NCBI GenBank assembly: GCA_030512335.1
Contig: JAULSU010000006.1
Span: forward strand, 3,658,001 to 3,722,000
Length of the DNA: 64,000 bases
Reading direction: 5' to 3'
Origin: Immersiella caudata
Lineage: Eukaryota; Ascomycota; Sordariomycetes; Sordariales; Lasiosphaeriaceae
Below, piece by piece: positions 24,471 through 35,769 of the stretch (position 1 is the first letter of the stretch; each line of letters starts with the position of its first letter). Position numbers and translations under genes: made by a program. Below the pieces are notes generated by a model. That model saw only the letters and a list, made by a program, of their open reading frames with translations, did no database searches and was not told the origin of the DNA.

Positions 24471-25901
24471 ATGAATCGATCTCCTTCTGCCTCCGGCCTT
24501 TTGCCGATGCCCGGCGCGCCCTCGTCATCATGGGCCCTCTACCGCGCGCGCCTCGAGAACATCCTCAAAAGCGCCGACACCTCTGTCCTCGTCGCATTTT
24601 GGCTTTTCGGTGCGTCGCTTCCCGCCCCCATGGAACCACACTTTTAACCCCCATCACTAACCTCTATCTTCCTTTGCACAGGCCTCATCAACAACGTAAT
24701 CTACGTAATAATCCTCTCCGCCGCCCAAGACCTCGTCGGATCCACCCCCAAGGGAATCGTCCTCCTCGCCGACGTCATGCCCTCCTTCCTCACCAAGCTC
24801 GTCGCGCCCTACTTCATCCATCGCATACCCTACTCGTCGCGAATCCCCATCTTTGTCGCCCTCTCCTCGGCGGGCATGTTCCTCGTCGCCTTCACACCCC
24901 CAGAAAAATCCATCGCGGTGAAGCTGGTCGGTGTCGTGCTGGCTAGTTTGAGCAGTGGAGGCGGGGAGTTGAGCTTTTTGGGCATGACGCATTATTATGG
25001 GCATATGAGTCTGGCGGCGTGGGGCAGTGGGACGGGCGGGGCGGGGTTGGTGGGGAGTGGGTTGTATGTGTTGATGACCGGGGCGATGGGGTTGAGTGTG
25101 AAGACGAGCTTGGTGGTGTCGGGACTGCTGCCGGGGGTGATGCTGGTGGCGTTTTTTGGGGTGTTGCCGAGGGGGGCGTTGAGGGAGGGCGGGTATGAGG
25201 CGGTTCCCGGGACAGATGCGGAGGGGGAGGGGGTGGAGAGGTTTGATGACGTGCCGGTGGATGCGGCGGCTGAGAGCTTGTTGGCACCCGGGCCGGGGGT
25301 GGCGTCGACGGCGTATTCGACGCATGCGCGGAAAGGGTCGTTTGCGGCGAATCTGCGGAGGGCGAGGTCGCTGTTCGTTCCGTACATGCTGCCGCTGCTG
25401 CTGGTGTACATTGCGGAGTATACCATCAACCAGGGGGTTGCGCCTACGTTGTTGTTCCCCCTGGAGCGGTCTCCGTTTTCCGAGTTTCGAGCGTTTTATC
25501 CCTTCTACGGCTTTCTGTACCAGCTCGGCGTCTTCATCGCTCGCTCGTCGACGCCGTTCGTGCGCATCCACCACCTCTATCTCCCTTCCCTGCTGCAGGT
25601 CGCCAACCTCGTTCTGCTCACGTTGCACGCGCTGTTCGACTTTATTCCCTCGGTTTATCTCGTGTTTGTGGTCATCTTTTGGGAGGGATTGCTGGGTGGT
25701 GCGGTCTATGTGAACACCTTTGCGGAGATCATGGAGAACGTGCGCATCGAGGACCGCGAGTTCAGTCTGGGGGCTACGTCGGTGAGCGACAGTGGGGGCA
25801 TCTCGATCGCGGGTTTCCTGGGGATGGCGATGGAGGTTTGGCTTTGTGATTGGCAGGTGCAGCGTGGCAGGGATTGGTGCAGGAGGATCAAGGTTGGGTG
25901 A
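24471..25901 (+). CDS. BTN1: Battenin/CLN3 homologue, vacuolar membrane protein
   Basis: Exons 24471-24609 and 24682-25901 give 452 residues. The 72-base intron splits the Gly codon in FG|LINNVIYVIILSAA. The hallmarks of the CLN3 family are present: INNVIYVIILSAAQDLV in the first helix, the SFLGMTHYYG segment followed by WGSGTGGAG, and PYMLPLLLVYIAEYTINQGV, with about ten or eleven membrane helices overall. The central loop (about residues 255-310) is acidic and Gly/Ala-rich, as is usual for the cytosolic loop. Yeast Btn1 sits in the vacuolar membrane and affects vacuolar pH and basic amino-acid transport; human CLN3 is mutated in Batten disease. The length is normal and no lesion is seen. 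The antisense strand is open for 462 codons only because of strong third-position GC bias. Confidence 0.93.
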
Positions 25902-26695
25902 GATCACCTGGGGTGACTTGGATAAGGCTTTGGATATCCACGAGGGCGTAACGGGTGGACAATACAGTAGGAGGCCGCGAGGCCGGGATATCTGGGTTGT
26001 TCTGGTGCAGTGGTCAGATAGGGCGAGTTGCACGGTTAAGGGCATAGAGCTCGGTGGATTCCTTCTGAGGGTTCAAGAAAGAAGAATGGAGGACGCCAAG
26101 TTGCTGAATGGCATCATTGCCAGGCCGGATCACAACCGAAGGCTACGCCCAACAGTTGCGACATGACGCCGGCGCGGAGGTGAATCAGTGGTGACGAGCG
26201 ACTTGAAAGTTATAGACCTAGTTAGAATGCCCGGGAAGCCTTGAGGATGGACACCGACTAGACAATGAATGCATCACGATTCAGACGTAGATGATTGGCA
26301 TCAACGGGAAACGTTATGTGTGAGAGAGCATCAATAGGTACATAGCATTGTTCATCTACCACCGCAGGGTGCCTTCAGAGGTGCCAGTTGACGCACTCGG
26401 TGAATCTGAGCAGGGTTGCTCTTGCCTTCACTTCTAGCAGATGGAACCAGCATCGAATTTCGGCTCCACACCGAGCTGTTTGCCTGGATGACTGCGTCAG
26501 GTGAATAAATCCTCAACCAACCTTCAACCAAATTCCCTCTCCTCTAATTCACCGCTCCAACACACTGAATTCCGACATCGTGGTTGGCGTATATATTTGC
26601 GCGACTCTTTGCCATGAACCCACGATGGCAACCATTCCGCCGTTGTCTCCTCGTTTTCTTCTTTGGCTACCACTTCTCAGATCTCGATACGCATC
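25902..26695. other. Intergenic region
   Basis: About 800 bases with no supported gene. The right part is the putative promoter of the HET-domain gene (see the TATA-like element at 26590). Confidence 0.45.
26590..26597 (+). promoter_or_regulatory. TATA-like element before the HET/NLR-remnant gene
   Basis: TATATATT about 105 bases upstream of the ATG at 26696, a usual distance for fungal TATA elements. Sequence match only. Confidence 0.35.
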
Positions 26696-28099
26696 ATGTG
26701 GCTCCTCCACCGTTCTGCCGATGGCAGCATCAACCTGGTTGAGTTTGAGGAAGAACACGCCCTAAAGTACGCCATTCTCTCCCATAAATGGCTCGCCGAC
26801 GAAGAAGAAGCTACCTTCTAGCTCGTGAGCGCCGGTTTGCCAGAGCCCGACGACATCCGGTACAACAAGATCCACTTCTGCGTCGAGCAAGCTGCGCGAG
26901 ACGGACTCGAGTACTGCTGGGTCGATACCTGCTGCATCGACAAATCGTCATACACTCTCATCGAAGAGGCCATTCGGAGGATGTTCTACCGGTACCGCGG
27001 CGCCGAGAAGTGCTACGTCTATCTTTCGGATATTTCGATTGGCGAAGCCAAGTCCATCGAGGAAGCGCCCCGCGGGTGGGAATCGGACTTCCGCAAGAGT
27101 ACGTGGTTCACGCGCATTTGGACGCTGCAAGAGGCTCTGGCCCCGAAGGAGGTCGAGTTCTTCTCCGCTGAGCGGGTTTGGCTGGGCGATAAGACGACGC
27201 TGGATGCGCTTCTTCATCAAACTATGAAGGTCCCGCGCCAGGTGCTACGGCGGGCTGATATGATGACGTTCAGCATCGAGGAGAAGTTCTCTTGGGGTAA
27301 GGACAGAACGGCGGGAGTTGAGGAGGATATGGCTTACAGTATTATGGGCCTGTTCAATGTAACTACGATGGGTATCAACTACGGAGAGGGCAGCCAGGCG
27401 CTTTTCCGACTCCGTGAAGCAGCTGAGAAGCGAGAGACTGAGCTCGGTATCGGGTATCTCGACAAGGTGTTCTTGTCTGAGCTGGCCGACGCTGTCCAGC
27501 AAACACATTGCAATGAGCAGAAAGAGGAGATGTATCTACACCTGCGGCACACTCTCGGCGCCATCTCTGTCCTCTACACCCCTCTTTCGCCGAACTCGTT
27601 GTCGAACCTCTTGGGTCATCTCCCCATCAACGTCGCCGACGCCCTGACGGAAATGCCCTCCATCCTCAACATCTCATACGAAGCCGACGGCCCCGTCACC
27701 ATCCACCACCCGTCCTTCCGCGATTTCCTCTTCAACAAGAACCGATGCACCAACCCCAATTCCGTCATGGACGAGCAGCACGCTCACAAGATCGTAGCAA
27801 ACGCTTGTGCACGGCTGCTGACAACACTCAAACGCACCATTGAAAATCTGCGAGGGGCTGATGGCCATCCCAATCCGGAATATGTACCGCTGCATACAGG
27901 TCTACCTCTTGAACTGGTGTACGCTTGTCGTTTCTACATCTACCATCAGAGAGACAGCGGAATATCCCTCCGGAAGGACGACCAGGTTCATCGGTTTTTT
28001 GAGGAGAATCGGCATGATTGGTACTTGGCTATGATTTGGAGTGGCCATGTGTTGGAGGTGCAGGCTATCAGGGAGATGTGTGATTCTGAGCTGTGGTGA
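26696..28099 (+). pseudogene. HET domain fused to NLR C-terminal remnant, with in-frame TAG
   Basis: From ATG 26696 the frame reads MWLLHRSADGSINLVEFEEE, then the HET block YAILSHKWLADEEEATF, then a TAG at 26819-26821. It continues in the same frame for 425 codons. HET motif 2 (LEYCWVDTCCIDKSS) and motif 3 (STWFTRIWTLQEALAPKEVE) follow, then GINYGEGSQALFRLREA, the normal end of a HET domain. After that, instead of a NACHT ATPase, the protein jumps to a segment typical of what follows NACHT in HET-E/HET-D-type receptors (LGAISVLYTPLSPNSLSNLL, then VTIHHPSFRDFLFNK). There is no P-loop and there are no WD40 repeats. I found no intron that removes the TAG. It is either a pseudogene, a readthrough gene, or a gene restarting at an internal codon. 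Relatives control heterokaryon incompatibility and cell death. Confidence 0.75.
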
Positions 28100-29009
28100 T
28101 GGGAAGACGTTGACTTCTGGAACGTTGTCGTGATGGATGCAGCTTAACTGCTGGCTGCCAAGGGGGAGGCTCTTGATAGGCCGGGGATTCCGATTCTGTA
28201 CCTACATATCATATTATTTGCGGCTTTACCTGGGACATTTATATGTTTTCGTTCTTCAGTTGATTCACCTCTGTCTTGAGTGTTGTCTGCTAGACGTTCT
28301 GCGTTTGCTCAGAATCAGGGCTGACATCGAATCAACATAAGAAGCTACGTACAGTAGAAAAAAAATGCATCCTCGTGCTTCACCTTGCGGAAACTTAACC
28401 CAAGACAAAAATGGGTCAGTTGCCGAAATTCAGTATGCCTCGTCGCCAAAGTCGTGCACTCTCCAGCGCGTTACACAGACCCAATGAAACATCACCCACT
28501 CACCTCCCAAGAACTCCCCCCCCCCAAAAAGAACAACCCAATCCCGTCGATCCCCCTCCATTTAAGAACCCTACATCGATCCTCAGATCCCTAGATCTGT
28601 AGGTGGCACAGCACGGGAATCTTCAATTCGTTTGTTGCAAGGACCCCCTTTTCCATCTAAGCAAAGGAAGCGGAGATCATAGCGCGGTGTTATGCAACCC
28701 GTTTTGCGGCGGGGCCCGTGCCTGTGCCGTCTTGATCTGATCGATCGTCCGTGTCATCCAGGTTTGGGAAATCTGGTTTGCAGTTGGTTGCACGCGCACC
28801 GCGAGGCGTATGTTGGAGGAAATCAAACAACACTCATTAAAAATGTGTGTGGTTTGGGTGGTGATGGGACTCGCCAAGGGGTTTTAGGGATGGATATAGA
28901 GAGGCAGTTGCGCTCGGGGGTTGGAGCGAGGATTCTTCGGTTTATTTGTTATTTTGTTGCGGGGATTGATGATTTACAGCTGGCTGTTTACTTTTGTTGA
29001 GCATTTACA
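28100..29009. other. Intergenic region
   Basis: About 900 bases, AT-richer than the genes around it. No coding region or repeat was recognised. Confidence 0.45.
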
Positions 29010-30046
29010 ATGACGAAGAGCATATCACTATATCGGCGACTCGGGTTGTTGGCGGCTGGGTTCATTTCTTACACCCAAGGGGCATCGGCAGCGAACCCCT
29101 TCGTTCAGCAGCAATATCTGATCGGCGATGAGGGACTACAAGGCTATTCGAACGATGATTTCCGCCGAGCAATCAACGTGCCCATCCAAGAAAGGCCTCG
29201 CATTTTGCCTTCTATCAACGTGACGGACCCGAGTCATCCAAACTCCCCTATGAACGGATGGCGGTTGGGTGTCAAATTCGCCGAAAACGCCCGTTTCCCA
29301 GAGGGCAACCCCAACAGCGGATCCAAGGTGTTCGGCGCAGCGACTCTCTTCCTTGAACCGAGCAGGAGGGAGCTGGCAGAGGCACTCGATGACTACTTTC
29401 TCTGCTCGGCGGTCTGGACGAATGGTCTGTCGGAGATGGCACTGGCTGGGGCGAAGGGCGAAAGGGGCGGGACGGATTTCGACTCATGCGATGGCATGCT
29501 CTCCCGAGAGTGCATCAACGAGATGGTTGAGGGCTTCAGGTCGTCCGGCTTCTGCCAGAACCAGACGATGCCGCGGGCATGTGCGCCGTTCCTGGCAAAC
29601 GGAACGGACGGGGTGACGAGGGGATCGAATCTACCGCAGAGTGAGTGTGTGAGAAAATTGTTTGCACGGCATCACACCAGACGGAATATGACGCTGACGA
29701 GACAGCCATCGGGGAAATCGTCGCCAACAGCGAGCGGTCAACCTTCTACTCTGCCGTGACGGGCCCGTTGGACAGGAACGACGATGCGGCGTTTGAGACG
29801 GTGAGGACGTGGGTTTTCCCCGTTGTGCTGTCTTGGACGCCTCGCGTCATATCGGCCGCGCCCTCGTTTCTTGGTACGCCGGGAGACGACACGGAAACGC
29901 GCGTGGCATGCGTTAGCTTTGCGGCTGCTGGCAGCGACAGCGACAAACAGAGCGGCGACGGCATCGGGAGCGGCTCTTCGAGGGCATCCGGCGGTGTGCT
30001 ACTGTGGCTGCTGGTTGGTGCGCTTGCTGCGTGCTGGAATCTGTAA
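29010..30046 (+). CDS. Secreted GPI-anchored glycoprotein, unknown function
   Basis: Exons 29010-29640 and 29706-30046 give 323 residues; the 65-base intron (GTGAGT ... GACAG) splits a Thr codon. The N-terminus is a signal peptide (MTKSISLYRRLGLLAAGFIS..., cleavage near residue 27). The mature part has several potential N-glycosylation sites (NVT, NQT, NGT) and a cluster of cysteines at about 130-195 (FLCSAVW, DSCDGM, RECIN, GFCQN, RACAPF) that probably pair. The C-terminus has a Ser/Gly-rich spacer and a hydrophobic tail (GGVLLWLLVGALAACWNL), the pattern of a GPI-attachment signal with the omega site in the SGSGSSRAS region. Cell wall or plasma-membrane location is expected. I recognise no enzymatic motif. 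Confidence 0.8.
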
Positions 30047-31262
30047 TTTGGGCATGATATTGACTTGAGCACGACGTGACGACGCAGTGGTGTTTTCAGC
30101 ATCTAGGGACATGTAATTGTAGGATAGTTTGCAGGCGGAGAAGCCAAACAAATGATGCATCGAATCCCCGCAGCGATTCGTCGCATCCGACAACATCGAA
30201 TCGCATGTCGCATGTGTGAGTGGAGTTCTCCTCGCGCCAGCAGAACGGATGGCTGGCGGCTGGCTGTCGGAGGCGGGATCACAAGCAAATCAGGTCTTGG
30301 CGCCTCCCTGCTTCCCCTCACTTTTGCGAATTTCTCTGGCACGCAGATTGGGAGCTCCCCCCGACGGGGAAACTTGCAGCCAGCCAGCCCTGATGACGCG
30401 CTTTGCTGTGCGCCTTTGCTTGCATTTCTGCACCTTTGCCCAATTTTCCCCCCATGCACTCCTAGCACTGCTCCGCTGCTATTAGATCCACCTTGCCGCG
30501 GCTTTTGTGTTTCGCCCAGCTCATGTCGACGTCGGGCTGAGGTGCTTTCGCATCTGGCCCGTTTTTCATCCTGCCTGTCTCGGGAAGCCGTTTTGTTTGC
30601 TGGGGGGGATCCCTCCTCCCGAGGTCGCTATGCCCTGCGCGCTGGTGCGGAGATAATTGCGCCCCCAACCTCCAGATCGGGCGGGGGGGGGAGGGCGAGG
30701 AGAAAGGCCGCCAAGGCGCAAGCGTCGCACAACCTCGAAGGTCTCGCAATCAACCAGCCATCCCGTCATCAGGGCACCCCCCGGTTTGCTGGACGCTGCT
30801 AGCGCCCACCCGCCATCCCTGCCCAGTCGGCTCTTTCTTTCTCGTCCACCTCCATCCCGCTTCGCTCGCGCCAGGGGCCAATCACCACGCCCGCTTGTGA
30901 AGCCAGCTCGGGCCACTGAAGCTGGTCAGGGTGGTGCAGAACTGAGAGCTAAGGCTGCACGTCGGGTGGTCACGCAGCGGCCATCCTTTCCCCAGACAAG
31001 CCCAGCGAGCAAAGGGCAGCACGGCCTGCAAAATTTACTTCTCCCAAACTCGTCACGACCCGCTCGTTGTCTGCTTGTCGAGAGCTCTCGCATCGCGTCG
31101 GCCCTCGGCCCTCGACCTTGATTTCTTTGTCGACGTTTTGCAGCCTCACGGTCGCGCGTGGTCGCGAGACCCGACCCCTTTGATCAGCGGTCGAACCCCT
31201 GGCGCAAGCAGGAAAAAAAAAATCTCGACCATCTCACACACAACTTGCGAGCAGCGAGCGCG
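30047..31262. other. Intergenic region / promoter of RXT3
   Basis: 1.2 kb without a supported gene. The part next to 31263 is rich in pyrimidines and ends in an A-rich stretch just before the ATG, consistent with a long 5' leader. Short Arg/Pro-rich open frames were not accepted. Confidence 0.45.
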
Positions 31263-34200
31263 ATGGATCCACGACAACAACCACCACCGCCTCAGCATCC
31301 GTTCTCGCGGAATGCTCCCTCGCCCTTTGGTCGCCCGAATTTTCCAGGGTCGCAGCCGCCGAGTCAACCACCGTATCCAAATGCAGCGCCGCACCCGTCG
31401 TCGTCCGCTCCCAACTACCCCGACGTGCACTCGAGAAAGCCCTCCGACACGCCAGGCTACTATCCTCCCTCCCGACAGTACCCCTCCGAGCCGGGTCCCA
31501 TGCAGCCGTCCTCACACTCGCGGCACCCGAGCGCGTCGTCCATAACCTCCGGCCAGCCAATGAATCGCGGAATGCCGCCACCGAACTCGCCACCACAACA
31601 ACATCCGCCGCAGGGCCAGGGTCCGGGTGGGCACCAAATCGGCGGACCCTATGGCTTGCCGCCCCCTCGACCTCCACCTGTGTCGGTTGGCCCTCCAAAC
31701 GCTTTCCCGCGAGACCGCCAACTGCCAGCTTTGGACTCGATTCCTAGAACGGGCAGCACAGGAGGGAGCGCCATGTCGATATCGTCGATGCTCGGTGGGC
31801 CCCCACCCCCTCGAGAACCTGCGCCTCCGTCCCACTACCCTCAAGGGCCACCGCCGGGCGTGTCCGGGCCATCGTACAGCCAGTCGGTCCACGCGTCTCC
31901 TCGTATGCACCCATCAGGGCCACCGGAATATCGTCCGCCGTACCCTCAGCGTCCACAAACGCCTCCGGAAAATAGACATCGAATGTACGACGCGAGAGAC
32001 CCTCGGGCGAACACGGCGGGATCGCCTGGTGGCGCGTACTCGACTCCAGAGGGGGTGCAGCGGTATGGTACTCCACAAGCTTACGCGCAGCGCGACCAAG
32101 GTCGCATGCCGGTCAGCGCAGTGCCGCCGCGGCCGAACAGCCAGCCGAAATCTTTCCCGAACACGGTGCCGCCACGGCCGATGGAGATGAACCGACCACC
32201 ACCACCACCACCGAACGAGATGTATGGCCGCAGGGAGGAGCTCAGGCCATCTGGAGAATACAACCCAGACCATCCGATCCGGGTCGGAAAGTATGAGGAG
32301 GAGAACAGGTATATCTCTGAGCGCGATCGGCAAGAGAGACATGAGAGGGAGCGTCAGGAGAGAGAACGAGGGATGGAGTATCGCGAGAGGGAGCGGCGGG
32401 AGAGAACGATGTCTGGAAGCGAACCAGGGAGACAGCAGCACCCGGCTTCTTTGTCTGATTATGCTCGCGCGTTGGAGCAGATTCGACCGCAACCTTACAA
32501 TCGAGGCCCGGACCCGAGAGATCAACAACAGGGACATTGGCAAAGGGGACCCTACGAGCCTTCTAGAGGTCCTGCTCCTTATGATCCGGCTGGCCACCAT
32601 CCTAGGCACCAAGAATACCCTCCTGCTACTGGTGGTCCGCCGTACAATGGCCATCCTTCATATGGCCCATCGCCGGCAGAAAGACACGCGCAACCGCCAC
32701 ATCCCTCTCATCAACCGCCGCCACCGCCGCACCAGCACCCTATACCCCAAGGACCAGGTCACCCGGTGTACGATTCCCCCGATCGGCAACGCCTAGGAAT
32801 CATGCATCACGACCGACCGCAGCCGCATCAGCACCCCCATCAGCAGCAGCAGCCGCCGGCCCGAACCCGAGAGGACTCAGCAGTGCCTCCACCATCAGTT
32901 GCCTATGGAAACCCGGGAGCACCTTTGTATGAATCTCCCAGAAACCGAACCATGGAAGAGATCTCGACGCCGCACGGCCAACCGAGGGGAAATCATCTAC
33001 TTGGAATTCAGGAAATTAACCGCAAGGGTCGCATCTCTCCGCTGCCGCAGGCTGTTCAAGGCGCCCAGCCTCAGCACGCTGGACCCGCTGGTGAGCCAGG
33101 TATCAAGAGCGAGTTCGGCCGTATGTTCATCGGCATCGGCACTGGTGTTGGTAATATGTCAAGCCCTATTGCTCCTGGAGCTCAGCTCCCATATGGAGCC
33201 CCTGGTTTGTTGCGACGCGAGGACTCCGATAACGCCGCCCCAGAGCCGCTAGGCGGAGACGTCTCCGTCAAGGGCGGTCGAGAGACGAATCGCGGAAAGC
33301 GGAGAAAGCCAAAAGAGGAGGATATCAGGGGCGATGAGGAGAGCACGGGCAGGTTGACCCCTGTTGGTGGTCGTGCCAAGAAAGCCAAAACGCATTCACA
33401 CCATCACCATCACCAGTACGTTATGTCTCCACCACTCTGTCTTACACATTCTAACGTGCACGCAGTCACCACCATCCTCATCACCACGTTCTTGATGCCG
33501 GATCCTCCCCAGCGCTGGGGGGGAACACGCCCTTCAAGAGTGTCAAGGGTTCAACGCCGATACCGTCTCCCACTGCTGCCTTCGCCAAAGACTTCCCCAC
33601 GACGCACCACCATGCTGTCCCTCGGTCTTCTTCGCACGCGGCGAACAACCATCAGCATCCTCCCGCCGTCAGGGCGCCTCCTCCGCCACCCCCCTCTCCG
33701 CCTGTCGTTATTCCCAAGCCAAAACAAGTTGCCACGTCGAAGGCTGTGTTGGAGAGTGTTGCCAACCTCCCCCGAACGCATATTGGCGATGTCGTGTATG
33801 ATCCGATTCTCGAGCCGGCTCGCTTGCAAGACAAACGCACTGGACGACCTCCACACAGTGGGTACAAGTCGACCCCTAGACCTCTGCCCTGGGACATGAT
33901 CGAGGGCAAGGTGAACTGCACCTTGACCCTGAAGATTGGCAAAGAACATTTGACAGCAGCATCTCGTGAAGAGATCACATCTCGGCGAGCTCTGTGGGGA
34001 ACTGACGTCTACACGGATGATTCCGATGCCATTGCGGCCTGCATCCATGCCGGATGGATACGCGGCGAATGGCCTGAAGAGGTGGATGTCGATCTACTGG
34101 GTCTTGATGAAGGCTTTGTCGTCTCGGATGCGAAGGATGCAAGGGCTCGCCATCAAGCCACACAGAACGGCAATCTGAACATTCTGACAGAGCCGCCACC

Positions 34201-34867
34201 GACCGGACCTATGGCAGTGCCAGAGAACCGCGATTTGCACGTAACACTGCTCATTCTTCCTACTCTTGAGAAGTACGCCTCGACGACTCGCTTCGGGATC
34301 AAGAGTCGCGAATTTGGGGGCACTTTTGGCAGCCGTGATGAGTTCGGCAAGCGGACCACTCACGATGGCTTGAGCTTCATGGTCACGGGTCTTCGTTGGG
34401 TGACCAATGGCGGGGCTTCGCAAAACCGCCTCAGGGGCAAGGCGCGCCGTGAGCGGATCCGCAAGGCCCTCAGGGAGGTTCAGCTCGGGCCTGCGTGGGC
34501 CGGTGGCGCTAGAAATGGCACCGAGCCCCGCGAGAACGAAGCGCCAAAGACAGCAGAGAAAGTGGGGGAGATATCAGGTGCATGGTGGAAACATTCGAGC
34601 AAGCCACCGAGTGAGGGAGATAAAGAGAACCAGCCACTCGGTGCTAAAACGCAGCCCGAGCCCTCCAAGGAGACGGAAGGCAAGGATGCGGAGACGGCGG
34701 AACCCATTACAAACGGGGCTGAGCCGGAGAGCGCCGACAACGAAGCACCCGAGACGGAGACGCAGTCGGTTGAGAAAGAGATTGAGAAGGACGCCGAGAA
34801 GGAGGGCGAGGAGACTGAGAAGAAGTACGTCGAGGCTGATAAAGCTGGTGCTGTTGTTGAGGCTTGA
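31263..34867 (+). CDS. RXT3: Rxt3-family subunit of the Rpd3L histone deacetylase complex
   Basis: Exons 31263-33415 and 33466-34867 give 1184 residues. The 50-base intron (GTACGT ... CTAACG ... CGCAG) lies inside a His run and keeps the frame. I start at MDPRQQPPPPQ because the upstream extension is non-coding in character. The first 700 residues are Pro/Gln/His-rich and disordered, with an Arg/Glu tract (ERDRQERHERERQERERG). A basic KRRKPKEED stretch precedes the His-rich linker. The C-terminal third holds the Rxt3 domain at about residues 818-1065 (RTHIGDVVYDPILEPARLQ, CTLTLKIGKEHL, LWGTDVYTDDSDAIAACIHA, RDLHVTLLILPTLEKYAST). After it comes a Glu/Lys-rich tail. Rxt3 is a subunit of Rpd3L, which deacetylates histones at promoters. 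The family assignment is firm. Confidence 0.9.
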
Positions 34868-35307
34868 GCTGTGTTGTATTACGACGTGGCTTGCGCTATG
34901 GGTGGAACAAGGGCGGTTAGGTTGGGATTGTCTTCTGTTACGATACATTACTAATGGGTGTTTTGTCTTTCGTACTCGATACCTCTGCCTGTTGAACTTG
35001 GTGTACTTGCGAGCATAGCAAGAAGGAGTTTTGGCACCATGATGTCGGCCAGTTCCGGCACTCTTGATACTTGTACGAATAACAGTCCATAGAGTCTGTA
35101 CATATGGATCAATTGTTAGATTCATGCTATGCGCTTGAGCCGTGCCGTCTATTTCCATCCCGATGAGTTCAAGTCCGGATGGAAGCTTGATGCCGCGTAG
35201 TGTACATATTGATACAGTTCCTCCACCTTTCATCCGGCCCGAGTATCACACCTCCTCTAACAAAAGCGTTGATATCTCGCCATCCCAAGGAAACCTTCGG
35301 CAAGAAC
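34868..35307. other. Convergent 3' intergenic region
   Basis: About 440 AT-richer bases between the convergent RXT3 and SDH8 stops. Presumably 3' UTRs and terminators; nothing else was seen. Confidence 0.5.
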
Positions 35308-35769
35308 CTAAAAATCCGTCACCCGCCCATTATAACTCCAATCCCCTGCACTTCCCCACCGCAAAGGCTCATTCTTCGGCCCGCCCACCTCTCCCGTCTT
35401 AGGGTTCTTCTCCCCTTCAAACTCAGGCGGCGCCCCCTTGCGCATCCCCGCGCTCAGCGACCCCGCAGAGACCTCATCATCTTCTGATTTTGCTGCCTGT
35501 GCCGCCGCCGGCTGCGATGTCGATGTTGAAGCTGGTGTGGTGACGTGGCGCGAGGTGGAAAGAGGGACTTCGTTGTGCGAGGAGAAAGAGGCTTCGGCGG
35601 CGCGTTGGAGACGCTCGAATTCGGCTTGTTGGTCGGCGGGGAGACGGGGAGGGGCGGGGGAGTCTCGGAGGAAGGAGGATGCGAAGCGTTGGGAAGGTTG
35701 GGGTTGAGGGATAGGTTTGTTGGTGAGAGGGCGGAGGGCGCGGAGGGGTCGGAGGAGGTGGCGGGACAT
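35308..35769 (-). CDS. SDH8: Succinate dehydrogenase assembly factor 4 (Sdh8/SDHAF4)
   Basis: A single minus-strand exon of 153 codons. The N-terminus (MSRHLLRPLRALRPLTNKPI) is Arg-rich, free of acidic residues and amphipathic, as expected of a mitochondrial matrix presequence. The middle is a low-complexity Ala/Ser/Thr linker. The C-terminal 40 residues carry the diagnostic motif of the DUF1674 family (EGEKNPKTGEVGGPKNEPLR, then WGSAGDWSYNGRVTDF), ending at the usual residue. The protein binds flavinylated Sdh1 in the matrix, protects it and promotes its assembly with Sdh2 into complex II. The linker makes this copy somewhat longer than the yeast protein. The family is certain. Confidence 0.95.
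   Translation of the reverse strand: MSRHLLRPLRALRPLTNKPIPQPQPSQRFASSFLRDSPAPPRLPADQQAEFERLQRAAEASFSSHNEVPLSTSRHVTTPASTSTSQPAAAQAAKSEDDEVSAGSLSAGMRKGAPPEFEGEKNPKTGEVGGPKNEPLRWGSAGDWSYNGRVTDF

Noticed and set aside
24657..26045. 462-codon open frame antisense to the battenin gene
   Set aside because: Its product is rich in His/Arg/Pro with no domain, and it lies opposite a certain gene with strong third-position GC bias.
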